Origin: Bacteroidota bacterium
Lineage (GTDB): Bacteria; Bacteroidota; Ignavibacteria; Ignavibacteriales; Ignavibacteriaceae
Reading direction: 5' to 3'
DNA length: 64,000 nt
Assembly: GCA_020161395.1 (NCBI GenBank)
Contig: JAIUOE010000001.1
Coordinates: 62,001-126,000 of the forward strand
The notes under the pieces were generated by a model, which had not been told where the DNA came from, did not search any database, and saw only the letters and a list, made by a program, of their open reading frames with translations. The position numbers were made by a program, and so were the translations under genes. Shown one piece after another: positions 60,225 through 64,000 of this stretch (position 1 is its first letter; every line of letters starts with the position of its first letter).

Positions 60225-61726
60225 TTGAACCTCAGCACGGAATTGATGTAATCAGTTTTGTTCAACAGTTCCCTTGCAGATTCTGCGGCGGCAGCAAAAA
60301 AGGGTGCGGTATAAAACCCGATAATGAGTGTACAAAGTGCCAGAGCCACAGCGGGAGCAATGAGCATTATTTTTTTATTACGGGAAATTGAAGGATATCT
60401 GTCAATCTCAGGAACATCCTCGGGCAGATCCTTCCAGAAAACCTCGTTCCAGATTTTCATCATTGAATAGAGGGTAAGAATTGAGACAAAAAGTGACACA
60501 CCGGTAATCAGCCATGCTTCAGCAGCAAAACCCGCCTTGACCAGTGAAAATTTCGCCCAAAATCCGGAAAGCGGTGGTATCCCGGCAAGTGAAAGGGCGG
60601 GAACGAGAAAAAGCAAGCCAAGCAGAGGATATGCCTTGTAGACCCCACCGAGTCTGTCAAGAGCATAACTTCCCTTGATCTCCCTGATTATGCCTCCGAC
60701 GAGAAACAGATTCGTTTTTACAATGATGTGGTGGATTATATAGAAAATTGCACCCGCAAGGGCGAGGGGAGAATTGAGGGCAAGCCCCATGATCATATAA
60801 CCTATCTGGCTGACGATGTGAAACGAGAGTATACGCCTTATGTCATTTTGGGCGGCAGCTCCCAAAACACCAACTACCATTGTGAATCCCGCGATGACCA
60901 GCAGAATTGTGTGTGTCACTTCCGTGTTGTTATCAAAAATCAGGGTGAATACCCGGATCATGGCATATACACCAACTTTTGTGAGCATTCCTGCAAATAC
61001 TGCGGAAACGACTGCGGGAGGTGTATGATAGGAAGCCGGTAGCCAGAAGAAAAGTGGAAAAACCGCCGATTTGATTCCAAAAGCTATCAGAAAAAAGATC
61101 GCAACGGTTGTTGTAAGCCATTGCTCTTTTATCGCAGGAATCTTCACCGCAAGGTCTGCCATGTTCAGAGTGCCTGCAATTCCATACAATATTCCGACTG
61201 CAACAAGGAAAAAGAGTGAGGACACAAGATTGAGCGTTACATATTTTATCGCTCCCTCGAGCTGTGCTTTCGTTCCCCCGAGCGAAATCAGCACGAATGA
61301 CGACATCAGCATCACTTCGAACCAGACATAGAGATTGAAGATGTCACCCGTAAGGAAACTGCCATTGATCCCCATAAAAAGAGTGGAAAGGAGTGTGTAA
61401 AATCCGAATTTCTCCCTTTCAACATCTATCGTTGCGAAGGCATAAAACGAGGAGGCAAAAGCCATTAACCCCGAGATAGCGATCATTATTGCAGCTAATT
61501 TATCGACAACAAATGATATTCCAAAGGGTGCCTCCCAACCGCCAACCTGAACAGCATAAGTTCCGGATGTAAAGACATGCTGCAACAGAAAAACGGAAAC
61601 AAGAAGTACAAAACCTGAGGATGCAGAGAATATTATCCTTTGCGCCTTAATTCTCTCCCTGAAGAAGAGGGTCAGAATTGCGGCAAAAAACGGTATCAGG
61701 AGCGGTAATAAAATCAGAAGTTTCAT
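60221..61726 (-). CDS. mrpD: Mrp-type Na+/H+ antiporter subunit D
   Basis: A 501-residue NuoN/NuoM-like transporter with about 14 TM segments. Typical segments are FNLYVWFEVMLMSSF, EGAIKYVTLNLVSS, FLIAFGIKSAVFPLFFWLPASY, HTPPAVVSAVFAGMLTKVG and SQIGYMIMGLAL. The charged residues in these helices belong to the proton/sodium path shared with complex I. mrpC starts a few bases upstream. Confidence 0.94.
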   Translation of the reverse strand: MKLLILLPLLIPFFAAILTLFFRERIKAQRIIFSASSGFVLLVSVFLLQHVFTSGTYAVQVGGWEAPFGISFVVDKLAAIMIAISGLMAFASSFYAFATIDVEREKFGFYTLLSTLFMGINGSFLTGDIFNLYVWFEVMLMSSFVLISLGGTKAQLEGAIKYVTLNLVSSLFFLVAVGILYGIAGTLNMADLAVKIPAIKEQWLTTTVAIFFLIAFGIKSAVFPLFFWLPASYHTPPAVVSAVFAGMLTKVGVYAMIRVFTLIFDNNTEVTHTILLVIAGFTMVVGVLGAAAQNDIRRILSFHIVSQIGYMIMGLALNSPLALAGAIFYIIHHIIVKTNLFLVGGIIREIKGSYALDRLGGVYKAYPLLGLLFLVPALSLAGIPPLSGFWAKFSLVKAGFAAEAWLITGVSLFVSILTLYSMMKIWNEVFWKDLPEDVPEIDRYPSISRNKKIMLIAPAVALALCTLIIGFYTAPFFAAAAESARELLNKTDYINSVLRFK

Positions 61727-61730
61727 GCCA

Positions 61731-62084
61731 TCACCCCAGCCTGTCTGTTGTGTTCATGTCATCAAGATCGTCAGACTGCAGGCTCTTGTAGTTTTGCTTG
61801 AAAAGTACAATAAGAAACGCCTGAACACCAAAACCGATTACAATGGCAGTAAGGATCAATGCCTGTGGAAGGGGATCGGCAAAAGGTTCAAAAGGAGAAT
61901 CGAGCCCTTCAGGTACAAAAGCTGCCTTCCCGACTGTTATTCTGCCGATGGTAAAGATAAGGAGATTGGCTGCATGCCCCAGAAAAGCAAGACCGATGAT
62001 CATTTTCACCATGCTTCTTCTGAGAATCATGTATATCCCGACAGCAGTAAGAACTCCTGTGATTATCGCAAGGAAAAGCACCAT
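61731..62084 (-). CDS. mrpC: Mrp-type Na+/H+ antiporter subunit C
   Basis: 117 residues, NuoK-like with three TM segments. Visible landmarks are RSMVKMIIGLAFLGHAANLL and DPLPQALILTAIVIGFG, both standard for MrpC. The C-terminal tail is acidic. Confidence 0.92.
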   Translation of the reverse strand: MVLFLAIITGVLTAVGIYMILRRSMVKMIIGLAFLGHAANLLIFTIGRITVGKAAFVPEGLDSPFEPFADPLPQALILTAIVIGFGVQAFLIVLFKQNYKSLQSDDLDDMNTTDRLG

Positions 62085-62085
62085 A

Positions 62086-62505
62086 TCAGCCCTCCTCCTC
62101 TTTCTCTGCGAGCGTAAATATCACTTTCACTACCATACCGGTTACAAGGAGATAGACCCCCATATCGAAGAGGACCGGAGTGCCAAACTTTCCGATTACG
62201 GGTATTTTCATGTCGAGCCATACTCCCTGCATGAATTCACCACCCGCAATCAAGCCGGGAAAACCCGCAAGAAATGCGACGAACAAACCTGTTGCAATCA
62301 GAGTGACGGGAGGGACACGAAGCATTTCACCCGCTTCCTTTACTCCTGAAGAAAGGGTATAGAGGACTATTGCAGCCGATGCCACAAGCCCGCCGACAAA
62401 TCCGCCTCCGGGTTCGTTGTGTCCTCTGAAGAGAAGGAAGAGGGAAAAGAGGAACAACCCCGGCATCAGATATTTTAATGCAGTTCTAAGAATTAAACTG
62501 GGCAT
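62086..62505 (-). CDS. mrpB: Mrp-type Na+/H+ antiporter subunit B
   Basis: 139 residues, four TM segments; the motif [20 protein letters not shown] is diagnostic of MrpB. It starts within the last base of mrpA and ends one base before mrpC. Confidence 0.93.
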   Translation of the reverse strand: MPSLILRTALKYLMPGLFLFSLFLLFRGHNEPGGGFVGGLVASAAIVLYTLSSGVKEAGEMLRVPPVTLIATGLFVAFLAGFPGLIAGGEFMQGVWLDMKIPVIGKFGTPVLFDMGVYLLVTGMVVKVIFTLAEKEEEG

Positions 62506-64000
62506 TATCCGTCCCTCCTGATCAGTTTCACAAGTCCGTAGATACCAATTGCAGCAATTCCGAGAACGGTTATCTCACCCATAGTATCAATTGAACGGAA
62601 GTCGACAAGAATCACATTGACGATGTTTCTCCCCTTCCCTTCAGTAAGGCTTTTCTCAGCAAAAAACTGTTTGAGTTCTGTACTGTGTTCAACGGAATAT
62701 ACCGCAAGAATAACAAATGTGATGAATATCCCAACCGCAGAGGCAATGACAATATCCCTGATCTTGACGCTTTTATTTGATATTTTAAGGAACCGGGGCA
62801 ATTTGTAAAGTGCAAGCACAAAAAGTATTACCGAGAGGGTCTCGATGGAAAACTGTGTCAAAGCGAGGTCGGGTGCACCGTACAAAATGAAAATCATTGC
62901 CATTCCGAACCCCGTAATACCCAGTCCCGTTACGGCATACAGTCTGCTGTTGGCGAGTGCTGCCACAAGTGCCCCCAATATCATTACAAACCCGACGAGG
63001 AGCTCATAAACTTCAATCCTGGAATCGATGGAAATTGTATCGACATCGAAGTGGAGGACAAAATAACCTCCGGCAAGAAGTACTGCTGTAGCAAATATTG
63101 TGATTATATAATAACGCAAATATCCGTTCTGAAAGAATGCGGTCTGCTTTTTTGAGGTAAGTACCAGAAATTTAAGGGCTTTATCGTAAAGTTTTGACGG
63201 CATAAGGTACTCAAGTGGACCGTAAACCTGCGGCAGAAGGTAAAACTTTTCCCTCACCCTGTAGAATCCATAACCTGCAGCAATTGTGGCGAGACTCAGA
63301 ATGAAAATGAAATTGAAACCGTGCCAAAGCCCCGCCTTTACCACGATCTCCCTTCCCAGAACGGGTGAAACCGCCATTGTCGCGATACCTGAAAGGAGAG
63401 ATGAGGAAAAAAGTCCGAGAACAAGTCCAAGTGTAGCGGTTACGCCAATGCCAAGAGTAAGAGTAAAATCACCTTCATGCGGTTCTTTTGGGGTTTCACT
63501 TCCCTGTCCGAACCATGGATGAAAACCCGCCTGAATCGCGGAAAATACCATCACAACACCCGAGAAGAAAACAGCAAAAACGAGAAAGGGTTCCCCTTTT
63601 AGCGCATTTTCATAGAGATATTCCTTACCGATAAATCCTACGAAAGGTATTACACCCGACATGGAAAGTGCAGCCGCAATTCCGGCAAAGGCGGTAACAG
63701 GCATTTTCTTTGCCAGTCCTCCCAGTATCCGGACATCCCTCGTTCCCGTCGAGTGATCAATCGCTCCGGCAGTCAGGAAAAGTGTTCCCTTGTAGAGTGC
63801 ATGTGCCACGAGATAGATTATCATCGTTTTAAGCGCAAGTTCCGTACCGTACCCTATTAGCATCATCAGTGTACCAAGCACACTGAGGGTGGTGTAGGCA
63901 AGGATTCGTTTAAGGTCAGTCTGCTTAAGGGCAAGGAATGCACCCAGAATCATTGTATATCCGCCAAACCAGAGGAGAAGATCTCCCCATAAGCCAATCC
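62505..64000 (-). CDS. mrpA: Mrp-type Na+/H+ antiporter subunit A (5' partial)
   Basis: At least 498 residues; the frame stays open to the window edge (LWFGGYT precedes the first internal Met), so the N-terminus is missing. The visible part has the NuoL-like end ([18 protein letters not shown]), a middle linker, and the MrpA-specific C-terminal DUF4040/MbhD and MbhE-like segments ([19 protein letters not shown], then [19 protein letters not shown]). It is the first gene of a complete A-G operon. Confidence 0.93.
   Translation of the reverse strand, partial: IGLWGDLLLWFGGYTMILGAFLALKQTDLKRILAYTTLSVLGTLMMLIGYGTELALKTMIIYLVAHALYKGTLFLTAGAIDHSTGTRDVRILGGLAKKMPVTAFAGIAAALSMSGVIPFVGFIGKEYLYENALKGEPFLVFAVFFSGVVMVFSAIQAGFHPWFGQGSETPKEPHEGDFTLTLGIGVTATLGLVLGLFSSSLLSGIATMAVSPVLGREIVVKAGLWHGFNFIFILSLATIAAGYGFYRVREKFYLLPQVYGPLEYLMPSKLYDKALKFLVLTSKKQTAFFQNGYLRYYIITIFATAVLLAGGYFVLHFDVDTISIDSRIEVYELLVGFVMILGALVAALANSRLYAVTGLGITGFGMAMIFILYGAPDLALTQFSIETLSVILFVLALYKLPRFLKISNKSVKIRDIVIASAVGIFITFVILAVYSVEHSTELKQFFAEKSLTEGKGRNIVNVILVDFRSIDTMGEITVLGIAAIGIYGLVKLIRRDG

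Overview
The window looks like a chromosomal segment of a Bacteroidota/Chlorobi-group bacterium, most likely an Ignavibacteria-type lineage. Three secreted proteins end in a type IX secretion (T9SS) sorting domain with the NYPNPFNP motif. Several genes are preceded by the Bacteroidota -7 element TATATTTG. The base composition is moderate, and TGA, TAA and TAG all serve as stops. The first gene (gingipain-like C25 peptidase) and the last (mrpA) are cut by the window edges. No rRNA, CRISPR array, phage or transposase gene was seen; one tRNA-Asp is present.

Layout. 1-16.5 kb: C25 peptidase, a seven-TM hybrid histidine kinase, an SDR/DUF2867 protein, a stand-alone receiver closely related to the hybrid kinase's own receiver, tRNA-Asp, a TPR-PAS histidine kinase with its LuxR-type regulator, an outer-membrane barrel protein, a divergent Lgt-like membrane protein and a methyltransferase. 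16.8-31.7 kb is accessory: a lipoprotein tyrosine phosphatase, two very similar AAA-ATPase/PD-(D/E)XK genes flanking two paralogous exported metallophosphoesterases, a DUF1579-kinase-esterase run, a T9SS protein, a TPR lipoprotein, and an AbiE toxin-antitoxin locus whose antitoxin and operator are intact but whose toxin is broken. 31.9-44.4 kb: a one-direction carboxylic-acid gene block with citrate lyase alpha (citF), a CitD-CitE fusion, an MmgE/PrpD protein, aconitase, an HD-like protein, an isocitrate/isopropylmalate-family dehydrogenase, then a complete Na+-pumping methylmalonyl-CoA decarboxylase set and methylmalonyl-CoA epimerase. 44.5-54.2 kb: a large T9SS surface protein, yceI-marR, a DNA ligase with its exonuclease, and an exported nuclease/phosphatase coupled to a PLP decarboxylase. 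54.2-55.0 kb: an 830-bp gene-free array of repeats. 55.1-64 kb: rlmB, lgt, a PTS IIA protein, ornithine aminotransferase and the Mrp Na+/H+ antiporter operon.

How it fits together. The decarboxylase pump exports Na+ while converting methylmalonyl-CoA to propionyl-CoA, and Mrp exchanges Na+ for H+, so the window carries two parts of a sodium economy. The citrate/aconitase/dehydrogenase genes suggest citrate or 2-methylcitrate-like interconversion, but the exact pathway cannot be fixed from sequence alone.

Most unusual signals: the AbiE locus with a decayed toxin (glycine codon changed to TGA, then truncation just after the catalytic D-x-D); the CitD-CitE fusion with a displaced prosthetic-group serine; and short word-like repeats of 7-9 bp that form hairpins in intergenic gaps and have been translated into aconitase and CitDE. 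A 125-bp tandem repeat with a distant inverted copy is also notable.
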